A stretch of 64,000 nucleotides of DNA from a virus: IMG/VR virus record IMGVR_UViG_3300005582_000001, positions 1-64,000 of that record. One strand, given 5' to 3'. The notes under the pieces are model-generated. The model ran no database searches and was not told the DNA's origin. It worked only from the letters and a program-made list of their open reading frames with translations. The translations under genes were made by a program, and so were the position numbers. Every line of letters begins with the position of its first letter. Position 1 is the first letter of the stretch. Below are positions 26,358-35,200 of the stretch, piece by piece.

Positions 26358-26683
26358 TTCAGAAGCCGTGGGGGAACTACGTCGATCACCACCGCTCACC
26401 GGAGTGCGTCTTCAAAATCATCACGGTGAATCCTCACGCTCGTTTGTCGCTGCAATATCATCTCGGGCGATCTGAGGTTTGGCTGTGCCTATCCGGTGTC
26501 GGCGAAGCGGTCGCAGGTCATCAGACACAGCAACTCCAATCAGGCTGCAAGATCGAGATCGGTATTGGTGAAACCCATCAGTTGCGAAACGTCGGAGACG
26601 GGCCGTTGATTGTTGCAGAGATGCAGTGCGGTGAGTGCGACGAAAACGATATCGTCCGCATCGAAGACGATTACGGAAGGTGA
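26345..26683 (+). CDS. mannose-6-phosphate isomerase type II-like cupin
   Basis: 112 residues from ATG 26345, overlapping the glycosyltransferase stop. It is a compact cupin: PWGNYVDHH, then ITVNPHARLSLQYHLGRSEVWLCLSGVGEAV and GETHQLRNVGDGPLIVAEMQ. This is the C-terminal domain type of bifunctional ManC/PMI enzymes; the metal-binding HxxxxExW-like set is partly present (QYHLGRSEVW). Suggests mannose or a related sugar feeds the glycosyltransferase. Confidence 0.7.
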   Translation: MGELIQKPWGNYVDHHRSPECVFKIITVNPHARLSLQYHLGRSEVWLCLSGVGEAVAGHQTQQLQSGCKIEIGIGETHQLRNVGDGPLIVAEMQCGECDENDIVRIEDDYGR

Positions 26684-26689
26684 CTGACA

Positions 26690-27343
26690 GTGGGCGACAA
26701 CACTTCATCGCAAGATCACTTCACATGGCAGCAGCAGCATGTCGTCGATGTCCGAGATTCGGCTTTCGCGGCACGCACTTACATCGAGCATCGTGATTTG
26801 CGGCGAGTGATCCTACAAGCACTCGGGCACGTCCCAGTCCGCACTCGTGCCGCTGAGTTTGGCTCTGGCTTCGGCCGCATCACTCCCGTACTGACGGAAT
26901 ACGCTCTGTCGGTCACTGGCTTCGAGCGTGAGGCCGCGTTCATTACAGAGTCCAAGTCGCTCTTCCCCGATATCTCCTTCGATCACGTTGAGTCCCTGTC
27001 TCGCGTCCCGGCTCCAGACGCATCATTCGACCTCGTTCTCACATTCACCGTACTCCAGCATTTGACGGACGAGTCCCTGCGACTCGTAGTGGCGGAAATC
27101 ATCCGAGTCCTGCGTCCGTCAGGCGTGCTGATTCTGTGCGAAGAGACCGATGTCTCCCAGCGGACGGGCGATGTGTTCGACCCGAACGGCATCTGTACGA
27201 TAGGTCGTTCTGTAGACACGTATGCGAAGCTGCTCCAGCCACTCACGTTGTCTGCGACACACCCACGCCGAATCGAGCCAACATATCCGAGATCGGAAGT
27301 TGGCACGTATATGACGTTTGTTAGACCGAGTCCACCAGTTTGA
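26690..27343 (+). CDS. SAM-dependent methyltransferase
   Basis: 217 residues from GTG 26690. Class I Rossmann methyltransferase: motif I AAEFGSGFGRITPVL near 55, an acidic E at the end of strand 2 (GFEREA), and FDLVLTFTVLQHLTDESL as motif IV. Substrate unknown. Lies in the sugar cassette, so methylation of the added glycan is plausible. Confidence 0.7.
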   Translation: MGDNTSSQDHFTWQQQHVVDVRDSAFAARTYIEHRDLRRVILQALGHVPVRTRAAEFGSGFGRITPVLTEYALSVTGFEREAAFITESKSLFPDISFDHVESLSRVPAPDASFDLVLTFTVLQHLTDESLRLVVAEIIRVLRPSGVLILCEETDVSQRTGDVFDPNGICTIGRSVDTYAKLLQPLTLSATHPRRIEPTYPRSEVGTYMTFVRPSPPV

Positions 27344-27353
27344 AAGATTGAAG

Positions 27354-28154
27354 ATGCTCTCGCTCAATAAGGTCGCCAACGTCAACGACTTCGCCGATCA
27401 GGACTTCCTCAACAGCCTGCGAAAGTACGGCGCGTGCTGCGTGGCTCAATACCCGCTCATCCCGATTGAGCAGCAGCACCGCAAGGCATGGGAGGTGGGC
27501 ATGGTCGTCCACGCCCTCGACCGACTGGGAGCGATCACGCCGACAGCGGAAATCCTCGGCATCGGTGTCGCGAAAGAGGAAACGATCAGCCTCTTGTCGC
27601 CGCACGTTAAGCGGCTGTTTGCCACGGATATCTACTGCGATCCGAACTCATGGGGTGACTGGCACGGCACAGATTTGATGATCGACGCGAGTCGGTTTCT
27701 GGGTCAACCCTACAACCGACGCCGCGTCGTCTGGCAGCACGTTGACGGTCGCAGCCTGCCCTACGAAGACAACTCGTTCGACGCGATCTTCTCTTGCAGT
27801 TCGTTTGAACACTTCGGGAGCGAGGCTGATATTCGACAGGCCATCGGCGAGGCATGTCGCGTCCTCAAGCCGGGTGGCGTGGCCGTGATTTCGACCGAGT
27901 TCAAAATCAGTGGGCCGCGCGACTGGTTTTGTAACGTCCAATTGTTCGACGCCGCGAGAATTCAACGGGTGTGGCTCGACGGGATCGGCTGGCAACTCAC
28001 GTCGCCGCTCGATCTGACACTGGATGACACCGCGTACATCGACTACGAGCGCTCGATTCACGACGAGGCGTACAAGCTCACTGCTCACCCGCACATCAAG
28101 CTCGACAACGGCGAGTTTCGATGGACGAGCATCAACCTGACACTCGTGAAGTGA
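27354..28154 (+). CDS. SAM-dependent methyltransferase (type 11)
   Basis: 266 residues from ATG 27354. Motif I is reduced (EILGIGVAKEETISLL), but the type-11 core is clear: GRSLPYEDNSFDAIFSCSSFEHFG, then EACRVLKPGGVAVISTEF. Such proteins often modify glycans or small molecules. The last gene of the cassette begun by the glycosyltransferase. Confidence 0.65.
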   Translation: MLSLNKVANVNDFADQDFLNSLRKYGACCVAQYPLIPIEQQHRKAWEVGMVVHALDRLGAITPTAEILGIGVAKEETISLLSPHVKRLFATDIYCDPNSWGDWHGTDLMIDASRFLGQPYNRRRVVWQHVDGRSLPYEDNSFDAIFSCSSFEHFGSEADIRQAIGEACRVLKPGGVAVISTEFKISGPRDWFCNVQLFDAARIQRVWLDGIGWQLTSPLDLTLDDTAYIDYERSIHDEAYKLTAHPHIKLDNGEFRWTSINLTLVK

Positions 28155-28382
28155 GTCAGACTCGAAGGCAATTCGCTGAATCACAACCCGATCAGCGATC
28201 TGCACCAGCCCGCATTGCTTGCACGAGATGATCGGTGACGGAGCCGCTACCTGGGGGAGCTGGCACCGGCGGCACCTAATCACGACATCTTCGCCCGTCG
28301 AGGTCCGGACGATCTGGATCGTGACCGCGACCCCCCACGAAACGAGCATGGTTGCGAGGACGGCGAGGAGCGGCTTGAACAT
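27648..28382 (-). CDS. possible membrane-anchored zinc-ribbon protein (only the 5' part is convincing)
   Basis: From ATG 28382 the first 75 residues look real: a signal/TM segment (MFKPLLAVLATMLVSWGVAV) and a ribbon (IRCRRCQ...SCKQCGLV). The frame then runs antisense through the methyltransferase gene to 27648, which is unlikely to be coding. Either the gene is frameshifted near 28170 or the similarity is chance. Confidence 0.25.
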   Translation of the reverse strand: MFKPLLAVLATMLVSWGVAVTIQIVRTSTGEDVVIRCRRCQLPQVAAPSPIISCKQCGLVQIADRVVIQRIAFESDSLHECQVDARPSKLAVVELDVRVSSELVRLVVNRALVVDVRGVIQCQIERRRELPADPVEPHPLNSRGVEQLDVTKPVARPTDFELGRNHGHATRLEDATCLADGLSNISLAPEVFKRTAREDRVERVVFVGQAATVNVLPDDAASVVGLTQKPTRVDHQICAVPVTP

Positions 28383-28510
28383 GACGGGCCGACTTGCTTG
28401 AGGAGTTTCGCGACGCGCTCACGGGCCGAATGGCGGTGGGCGAGGGCGCGATACTGCTCGCGGAAAGCAAGTAAACCGACAAAATCCAGACTTTCGGAAA
28501 AAACTACCAC
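28280..28510 (-). CDS. possible small helical protein
   Basis: A 76-codon frame from GTG 28510, overlapping the stop of the Cys-rich gene. Its first 40 residues (LDFVGLLAFREQYRALAHRH) look protein-like; the rest overlaps the start of the putative zinc-ribbon frame and is Ser/Arg-rich. No good ribosome-binding site. Confidence 0.25.
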   Translation of the reverse strand: MVVFSESLDFVGLLAFREQYRALAHRHSARERVAKLLKQVGPSCSSRSSPSSQPCSFRGGSRSRSRSSGPRRAKMS

Positions 28511-28917
28511 TTGCCGATCGGGCACTTGGCGGTGGGATGTGCAACCTTGGCCATCCAGCGCGAAGTGTTCTCTGCAATGCACTTGCAGCCGCAGAGCGTG
28601 CAGTGGGCGTCCACCAGCTTCGGGCAGGCGTTGCAGATGTCGAGCCGGGGCTGCATCTCCTCGTTCGTCAGCAGGCCGGGCCGGAGCGTCACGTAGCGCC
28701 AGACAGTCTGGGCCGAGACGCCAAGGAACGACGTGATCATCTCGCCCGTCGTCAGCGACCTGACGAGGACCGGCGGTGCCTCCTTCTCCGGCAAGGCGTC
28801 CAGCGGCGCGAAACCCCAGAGGGCGCGGCGCTTGTTGCACTTTTCCAGCGTCAGCCCTTCGCGCGTGCATTCGCAGATGTCGCGCACATGCCGGTGAATG
28901 TGATCGCAGTCGCCCAC
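28504..28917 (-). CDS. Cys-rich protein related to the glycosyltransferase N terminus
   Basis: 137 residues from GTG 28917. Start (GDCDHIHRHVRDICE…NKRRALWGFAPL) aligns with the first 45 residues of the GT71-like protein. The centre (GEMITSFLGVSAQTVWRYV) could be a small helix-turn-helix. The C terminus, CNACPKLVDAHCTLCGCKC…KCPIGKW, is an eight-Cys module that I recall from phage genes next to glycosyltransferases. It reads against the sugar cassette. Function unknown. Confidence 0.6.
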   Translation of the reverse strand: MGDCDHIHRHVRDICECTREGLTLEKCNKRRALWGFAPLDALPEKEAPPVLVRSLTTGEMITSFLGVSAQTVWRYVTLRPGLLTNEEMQPRLDICNACPKLVDAHCTLCGCKCIAENTSRWMAKVAHPTAKCPIGKW

Positions 28918-28953
28918 GGTGCGTCCCCGCCCTGTTGATTTCTTCTGAATAAA

Positions 28954-28973
28954 AGAAGATTCTACGCGATTCT
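28954..28973. promoter_or_regulatory. RGAA-N12-TTCY site 5
   Basis: AGAA at 28954-28957 and TTCT at 28970-28973, between divergent genes. Confidence 0.5.
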
Positions 28974-29083
28974 GTTGAACCTGAAAGTGGAATCGGCGTA
29001 GTAAGGGGTCAGTCAGCCCCGGTGAGCCGCACGAGCCTTGGCGAGAGGATGCCCTCCCTGTTCCTCGATCTTTCAGTCGCTGC

Positions 29084-29123
29084 CCCACTCCAGCGATGCC
29101 CATCGGCGGCGAGTGGGTTTTTT
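29084..29123 (+). terminator. terminator-like hairpin
   Basis: CCCACTC (29084-29090) pairs with GAGTGGG (29111-29117), with an inner GATG/CATC stem, followed by TTTTTT at 29118-29123. It could end transcription from the sugar cassette. Confidence 0.55.
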
Positions 29124-29285
29124 CAAAATGGTGGATTCGGCAAAGGCAAAGCGTCGGTTTGCTAATGCCGTCTGTGTACCGCGTCCACGCCTGCGAGGAT
29201 GCACAGTCGCCACCGCCCGTTTGGCTGGACCGGATAAACAGCCGTTTTTTCAGTCGAAAGTCGCCCCAAAGAAAGGAATCGTCGC

Positions 29286-29642
29286 GTGGATTTTTTCGAC
29301 GCCCTCGCCAGCCTGTTCGGCTACGTCCCCAAGGCCGACTCCGACGACCAACTGCGGCGGCTGCGCGAGTCGCTCGCCTCACTGGCGGACGCGGAGTCAC
29401 GGGCCTGCCGCGCGGAGGATGCCCTCTTCGCCAAGAGCGCCGTGATCGACTCGCTCTACGAAGCCCTCCTGCCGGGAGAGGAGGCCCCCGAGCAACTCGG
29501 CGCACTCGTAGCCGACATCAAGGATCAGTGGCGGGCCATTCGCCACGAAGCGGCCGAGATGCGGTCTCGTGCGCTGTCTGTCTCTCAGATCGCAGCCGAC
29601 ATCGCCCAGATCAAGCAGCAAGTCGCCCTCATCGTCTACTAA
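29286..29642 (+). CDS. helical hypothetical protein
   Basis: 118 residues, GTG start with AAAGGAA upstream. Almost all helix, with heptad-like runs (LRRLRESLASLADAESRAC, EMRSRALSVSQIAADIAQI). No family recognised. First of a coupled plus-strand run (29286-31660). Confidence 0.55.
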   Translation: MDFFDALASLFGYVPKADSDDQLRRLRESLASLADAESRACRAEDALFAKSAVIDSLYEALLPGEEAPEQLGALVADIKDQWRAIRHEAAEMRSRALSVSQIAADIAQIKQQVALIVY

Positions 29643-29656
29643 ACGGAGTTGCCGCT

Positions 29657-29998
29657 TTGTCCACCACTCACAAGCCCTGCGAAGCCGTCTGGCACAACAA
29701 GGTCCGTCTCGACTGCTGCCCCGCTTGGCAGGACTTCACCACGTTCTCTGCATGGGTGAAGACGAGCCGTGACTTCCGCTCACTGCGCAGGCGAAACGAG
29801 TCGCTCCCTTACTCGCCGGGAAATTGCTTCTGGGCAAACAACACGCCGCGCGGTGACGCCTTCATCGAGAAGGTGATCGCGTTGCGGGAGTCGCTCCTCG
29901 GCGAGTCTCGCGAGCAGGCGGAAGACTGGTTCGTCACTGTGTCCCATCAGCGGCGCTACTTCTGGTTCAACGAGAACAAAGGCAAGGTGGCATCGTGA
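29657..29998 (+). CDS. HNH-endonuclease-associated-like protein
   Basis: 113 residues from TTG 29657 (GGAG upstream). It carries the pattern CPAWQDFTTFSAWV … LRRRNESLPYSPGNCFWA, similar to the W-x-x-F and Y-x-P-x-N-C-x-W elements found beside HNH or AP2 domains in phage homing proteins, but without the HNH residues themselves. A DNA-binding relic or accessory domain is likely. Confidence 0.45.
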   Translation: MSTTHKPCEAVWHNKVRLDCCPAWQDFTTFSAWVKTSRDFRSLRRRNESLPYSPGNCFWANNTPRGDAFIEKVIALRESLLGESREQAEDWFVTVSHQRRYFWFNENKGKVAS

Positions 29999-30312
29999 CA
30001 CAAAATACGTTCGGAGAACACGCTTGGGCGTTCGCCGAGGAAGCGATTGCAGCATTACCTGACGGAATTCTGTCGGCCGGGATCGGGAACGATCTCGTGA
30101 AACAAAGCGGGTTCTCGCACCGTGAGGTTCTCGGCCTGATGCAGCCAGTGATTGAGCATTTGATCGACGGAGGAGCAAACAAGCTGGGGCTGGGCGACCT
30201 GGATGTTTACGCGAGGCGGCGAGGCAAGGCGATTGATTTTGGAACGCGGCTGGATTTCGAGGAACTGGGGTGGTCGATTTTGTGCGACACACTTGATGCG
30301 GGTGAAGCATGA
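29995..30312 (+). CDS. hypothetical protein
   Basis: 105 residues, GTG start overlapping the previous TGA (GTGA). Helical N half (HAWAFAEEAIAALPDG) and a SGFSHREVLGLMQPVIEHL segment that could be a winged-helix element. No family recognised. Confidence 0.5.
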   Translation: MTQNTFGEHAWAFAEEAIAALPDGILSAGIGNDLVKQSGFSHREVLGLMQPVIEHLIDGGANKLGLGDLDVYARRRGKAIDFGTRLDFEELGWSILCDTLDAGEA

Positions 30313-30782
30313 AGCGCGGCAAGCGCACGGAACGACAGTCGTCCCTCGTGGCACTACGTCGCCAGCAGTGCTGTGCGTACCGCGAGCAAAGCGAGGGTGA
30401 ATGCGAAGTCGCGCACGTCCTTGAGAAGTCGCCCGAGTACGTGAAGTTCTCGGCCAACCACTGCCTGCCGTGGCTGGAGGTCCACCATCTCTACGGCCGC
30501 GGCAACGAGGCCAGCGAGTGCTTTGAAAACTACCTGCTCGTCGAGAAGTCCTGTCACGACTTCGGACATGACCTCTCACCCCGAGGCTTCGAGTTGGCCT
30601 GCCTCTACGTGAAACTCGTCGAGCAGCGGGCTGACAGAACCGTCCTCGAAAAGCTGTGCGGCATGGCCAGCCTCGAAGGTCGGATCGCCTATCTCGCGAA
30701 CGACCAGACCGAGTTCTTCACCGGGCTGGCGAAAGATTTGATGTGGTTTCTGGAAGGCGGTGGCGAGCGTCATGGCAAATAA
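30309..30782 (+). CDS. HNH-like endonuclease candidate
   Basis: 157 residues, ATGA overlap with the previous gene. The core LEVHHLYGRGNEASECFENYLLVEKSCHDFGHD shows the H-H … N … H spacing of an HNH nuclease, with Cys residues around residues 22 and 32 that could bind structural zinc. No flanking intron is visible. A nicking or homing role is possible; a packaging HNH is less likely given the site. Confidence 0.55.
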   Translation: MKRGKRTERQSSLVALRRQQCCAYREQSEGECEVAHVLEKSPEYVKFSANHCLPWLEVHHLYGRGNEASECFENYLLVEKSCHDFGHDLSPRGFELACLYVKLVEQRADRTVLEKLCGMASLEGRIAYLANDQTEFFTGLAKDLMWFLEGGGERHGK

Positions 30783-31425
30783 CACGAACACGCTTTTCGA
30801 CAGAGATGAGTATCGAGTGAAGCCTGATGTTGTGCGTTCGCTCTATTGTGAGCAGGACGACATCCTGTTTGCGATCCGAGACCTGCATTGCCCTGACGGC
30901 TTTGATTGTGACATGACTTTCGGAAACGGCATGTTTTGGAAAAACCTGCCTCGCCCGAAACACTGCTTCGACGTGACGCCATTGCATCACGGCGTGGTTC
31001 AGGCGGATTCACGCGCCCTGCCGTTGCCCAGAGAGAGTCTTTCGAGTGCCGTTTTTGATCCGCCGTTCTTGACCTACGTGAAAGAAGGACGGGACCACAA
31101 AGGCGGCGCGGTGGCGATGACGGCCCGCTTCGGCGGGTACTACAGCTACGCAGACCTAGAGGACCACTACCGCGACACGATCAGCGAGGCGTACCGCGTG
31201 CTGAAGCGGAAAGGCAAACTGATCTTCAAGTGTCAGGACATCGTTCATAATCACCGGCTGCACTGCACGCACGTCAAGGTCATCAACATGGCCGAGAGCG
31301 AGGGCTTTCGGGTGCGAGACATGTTCGTGCTTGGGGCAAAGTCGCGGATGCCGGGTCCGCAAGCTGGCCAGCAGCGACACGCGAGGGTGTGGCATTCGTA
31401 CTTCTTGGTTCTGGAGAAGAACTAG
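30772..31425 (+). CDS. DNA methyltransferase-like protein
   Basis: 217 residues from ATG 30772, overlapping the HNH-like gene by 11 bases. DPPF (VFDPPFLTY near residue 100) is the amino-methyltransferase motif IV. Motif I is weak (DMTFGNGMFWKNL); YRVLKRKGKLIFKCQD is the last core strand. Probably N6-adenine or N4-cytosine specific; specificity cannot be read. Next to the HNH-like gene it could protect phage DNA. Confidence 0.65.
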   Translation: MANNTNTLFDRDEYRVKPDVVRSLYCEQDDILFAIRDLHCPDGFDCDMTFGNGMFWKNLPRPKHCFDVTPLHHGVVQADSRALPLPRESLSSAVFDPPFLTYVKEGRDHKGGAVAMTARFGGYYSYADLEDHYRDTISEAYRVLKRKGKLIFKCQDIVHNHRLHCTHVKVINMAESEGFRVRDMFVLGAKSRMPGPQAGQQRHARVWHSYFLVLEKN

Positions 31426-31456
31426 CAGGCGACTCTCTTAATGAAGGCGGTGCCGC

Positions 31457-31660
31457 GTGAAACTCGAAGAAATCATCGTCGGGCAATACTACTGGTGCTG
31501 CGACCGTATCGCTGGTGGCGAAGCTCGGCGGTCTCTCGTGAAAGCCGTCATTCCGCCGCGCGAACACTCCGAGTTCCACTCGGGCGGTTTTGTCGTCCTC
31601 CAAGGCCGGTCTGCCCGAGCGATCCCGGTGGCCTGCGTCATGGCGAAGGTCGTGTGGTAG
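31457..31660 (+). CDS. small beta-rich hypothetical protein
   Basis: 67 residues from GTG 31457. EIIVGQYYWCCD and GGFVVLQGRSARAIPVACVMAKVVW look like an SH3-like small barrel. No family recognised. Ends four bases before the end of the convergent gene. Confidence 0.5.
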   Translation: MKLEEIIVGQYYWCCDRIAGGEARRSLVKAVIPPREHSEFHSGGFVVLQGRSARAIPVACVMAKVVW

Positions 31661-31664
31661 CCGA

Positions 31665-32156
31665 TCACGTCACCCCGGCACAAACCACAATCGTCACTGA
31701 GGCCGTGGCGTGAGCGCTGGCGAGATCGAGCGTTCTGAGGGAGGCCGAGATCGCGGCGCTCGAAGGGTTGTGGATCAATGCCTCGCCACCCGGTGTGAGC
31801 GACAGCCCCAAGCCCAGCGCGGCGTAGCCGTTCGCGGCCCCCGGCACGATCGTCACCAACGCCGTGTTCGTAGACGCGGCCTTGATGTGGATCGACCGCA
31901 CCTTGAGTCCCGTCAGGTTCACCGTCGGCAGCGAGGTCCGCGTCAGCGCCGCCAGATTCACCGTGGCGACACCGGCCGCGAGCGTGATCGTGTTCGACCA
32001 GCCCTGTGTGACATCGACCGCCGAGCTGGCGCTGTAGTTGTACGGCATCCCCGTGATTCCGTAGGTGATGACGGGATCCGTGGCGGCGACCGCGTTGTCG
32101 AGTACGATGGTTTCTTTGACAAGCAGTTGGATCGCAATCGAGGCTTTGGCCGACAT
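31665..32156 (-). CDS. beta-rich, probably virion-associated protein
   Basis: 163 residues from ATG 32156 (GGAG nine bases upstream; ATG 32165 is an alternative). Ala/Thr/Val-rich beta strands (TITLAAGVATVNLAAL, VRSIHIKAASTNTALVTIVPG) resemble decoration or tail-tip beta sandwiches. It lies just downstream of giant gene B. Virion role is inference. Confidence 0.45.
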   Translation of the reverse strand: MSAKASIAIQLLVKETIVLDNAVAATDPVITYGITGMPYNYSASSAVDVTQGWSNTITLAAGVATVNLAALTRTSLPTVNLTGLKVRSIHIKAASTNTALVTIVPGAANGYAALGLGLSLTPGGEALIHNPSSAAISASLRTLDLASAHATASVTIVVCAGVT

Positions 32157-32186
32157 CTCTGGCATCTCCGCAGGCGGGCTTCGTTC

Positions 32187-32206
32187 AGAACAGTTTCTGG
32201 GATTCT
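32187..32206. promoter_or_regulatory. RGAA-N12-TTCY site 6
   Basis: AGAA at 32187-32190 and TTCT at 32203-32206, 30 bases before the start of 31665-32156 and after the end of giant B. Confidence 0.5.
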
Positions 32207-32221
32207 ACTACGCAAGCAGCG

Positions 32222-35200
32222 TTACGACACCGCGACTTTGACGCCGAACAGGAACTCGTGCGCCGTGGCGAGGTCGCGGCTGAAGTTGAACTTCTGCTTG
32301 GCTGGGTCAAACGTCTTGTTGAACGGCGACTTGACCTGATGCGGCTGGAACGGAATCCAGACGCTATGCTCGCGCTGGTTGTACTTTCCTCCGTTGTCCC
32401 GAATGCCGTCGTAGCCGTGCTGCTGGAGCGTCTGCGTCACCCAATCGGGGATGCTCGTCCAAGCGTGGGTCGTGTTGTTGGCTCTGTCGTCCGCCAGTCG
32501 CGACATGAAGTCTTTACCGCTGACGTGCCGCTTGTCCCATTGATCGGCCCCGCTCCCCTTCTTGCCTCGCTGTCGCTTCGCGGCTTGCGCGATCGCCGCG
32601 TGAACCTCGTCAGGAATCGCCGTCGTGTGGAGCGGGTTCTTGATGCTGAGGTGCATCGGGAAAATGGCCGGGTACTCGGCGTGTGGGTCGTGATGCTGCG
32701 CGCCTTCGACTCCGGCGTGCTTGAGGACATCCAGAAAACGATGCTCCTGCCCGTACAGCGAGCCGCTGTCCAGCCATGAGTCAACCAGTGCCTTCAGGGC
32801 GTTGCCGCGATGCTCCTTGATGGCGTGATCGTATCCACCGTTCCCCCTGAGATGGCCCTCGGGTCTGACCTCAAAGTTCTCGCCGGTCTCATCGTCGGTC
32901 GAAATTCGCGGCGCGAGTGCGGCAATCTTCGCCCGCTGTTCATGCGGCATCGAGTGCCAAGCGCGGTCGATGTCCATTGGCTGGCGATAGCCCTGAACGG
33001 GCAGCTTGAAGTGCTGCGCGTAATTGTCGGGCATCTCCATGCTGGTGTCTTGCTTGCCCGTGGCGTAGCCCTTGGCGATTTCCGGGTCGTCAGTGAAGAA
33101 CGCCATCGGCCCCGAGGTGGCCCGCTTAGGATCGAACTTGCCGGAACCGGAGATACGATCCGCGCGTCTGGCCCCGTGGTACACCATTTTGGGCGTCCCG
33201 TCTTCGTTAATGACTTGGCTCCCGTGGTGCCACGACTTGAACTCGGGGGCTTGCGTGTAATGCACCTGCGGCGGACTGATGTCCGGCAACTTCACTCGCG
33301 ACTGGCGCGGCTTCTTGGTGGGTGCTGGCGTCGCCGGGGCTGCGGGGGCGGGTTGCGGCGCGGGCTGCGGCATCACGGGCGCTGATCCAGCGGGAACCAC
33401 GGCCTCATTGCGTGCGAACTCGACTCCGGGAAGGAGCGTGCGCAGGGCGGCGAACAACGCGCGGGAAAAGCTGGTCGTGTCGTCGCCCGTGACCTTAAAC
33501 GCCTTACCGGGCTTCTCGCTGATGTGGGCGTGCAGCTTGTCCAGCGGCCAATTGCTGTTCACGGTGTAGAACACGGCCGAGCTGCCCTTTTTGTTGATGT
33601 GAACCACGCCTTCCCGGCTCCCGATCTTCCGCTTCAGCGAGGCCAACTGAGCTTCCGTCGCTCCCTTCGACCCCCAGTGCCCGCCCCAGGTGCCGTCGTC
33701 CTTGCGGAGTGACCGGACTTCGGGGCGTTTGGTGGACTCGCGACTGCCCGACAGTTCGTGCGACGACAGCACGCCGAACAGGTTGTCGAACGCCGCGTTG
33801 ATCGACTTCCGTTCGTCACCGCTGGCTTCCGGGTACGGCTTGACGCCGAACATGCGGTACTCAGGCAAATCATTGTGCTTCTCGTAGGCGAGGAAGTCAT
33901 CGCGACCCTTGTTGCCCTTGATCTTGTCGTAGATGTACGACTCGAAGGCGCGGGCCGCCAATTCGTGGTCTTTGGCCCAGTAGTCCGCCTTGGTCCCGCG
34001 ATCCATCTTCTCGGCTTCGCTCAGGAACTCGGAGCGGACGCTCTTGGTCTTCTCCTTCTGCTCGGCCGCATCCGCCAGACGGCCCTTGGATGTGGCATGG
34101 CTGGTCCGCGCCGACTCGATCTCGGCGACAAGGCCACTGAGTTTCCCGTCCGTAGCCGAGTAGCCCTTGTTGCCCCGCAGTGCCTTATGGAGATCGGACA
34201 GCTTGGCGACGTTGGCAGCCATCGAATGACCCCACTTCAGCGAGCGGCTGTTGGCGGGGGTGTCTGCGGAACTCTGCCCGTGACGGATCATCTCGCCGCC
34301 TTCTCCCGCCAGAATCTTCGCCGACAACTCATCGACCTGCTTCAGTACCTCGTCGCTGGCCGGGAGACCGCGCTTGCCCTTGTAGTGCTGATAGCCGGTG
34401 GTCTTGCTGTAGTCGAAGGCCATCTGCCTGCGGAACTCGTCCAGCTTCCGCTGGATCGTCTCCAGATTCTGGGTGTGGTACTTCTCGTGACTGCTCGCAT
34501 CTTCCTTGTACTTCATCGGCCGCGTCTTGATCGCGGACATGACCTGCGTCATCGCCTCGGCGACTTCCTTGCGGAAACCTGCCTTGGAGCCGTAAGCCCG
34601 CAGCCCACTCGATGCGTAATCGTCCTCGGCGGCCCCGCCCGTCTTGACCGTCGCGGCCCCGTCCTCGCCCGCTGTCCAGTCGCTCGACGCCTTGCCGTTC
34701 AGCCGTCCCACCCAATGGTCGAGCGCGTGCATCCACTCGTGAGCCAGCGATCCAGCCCCGTGCATCTTCGTCAGGTTGATCACGACGCCCTTGCGGTTGT
34801 AGTGCGCCCGTGCCCCAGTCAGCCCCTTGCCGTGTGAGCCGAACCCGAGACCCAAGTCCCCATCCAGTGACAGCGACTTCGCCGGAACCCCGAGGATGTC
34901 GGCCATGTCGGTGAGCGAGTCGTAGGCATGGTTCAGGATGTGTTGCCGTTCGGGCGAGTTGTTCCAGTTGCCGAACGTGACGCCCCGGAAGCCGAACTTC
35001 TGGAAGTCCGACACGTCGGCGTCTTTGCCACCCAGCCGATGCGTCTGGCCCTCGCGCACGATCTCTTCCAAGCGGGGATGGATCGAGTCCGTCAGGGCCG
35101 TCTTGGTCTCGATCAGCGACTTGGCGTTGAACGCCATGTACTTCATTGCCTCATCCTTGGACGCGAACCCGTCCTTCAGAACGGGCTGCTTCCGGTGAGT

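Larger units (their letters stand above)
28918..29285. other. intergenic region with regulatory signals, no gene seen
   Basis: 368 bp between divergent genes at 28917 (-) and 29286 (+). It holds an RGAA-N12-TTCY site at 28954-28973 and a terminator-like hairpin at 29084-29123. No reading frame here is convincing. Confidence 0.6.

Noticed and set aside
27648-28160. Antisense continuation of the zinc-ribbon frame through the methyltransferase
   Set aside because: The methyltransferase motifs on the plus strand are clear; only the first 75 codons of the minus frame look coding.
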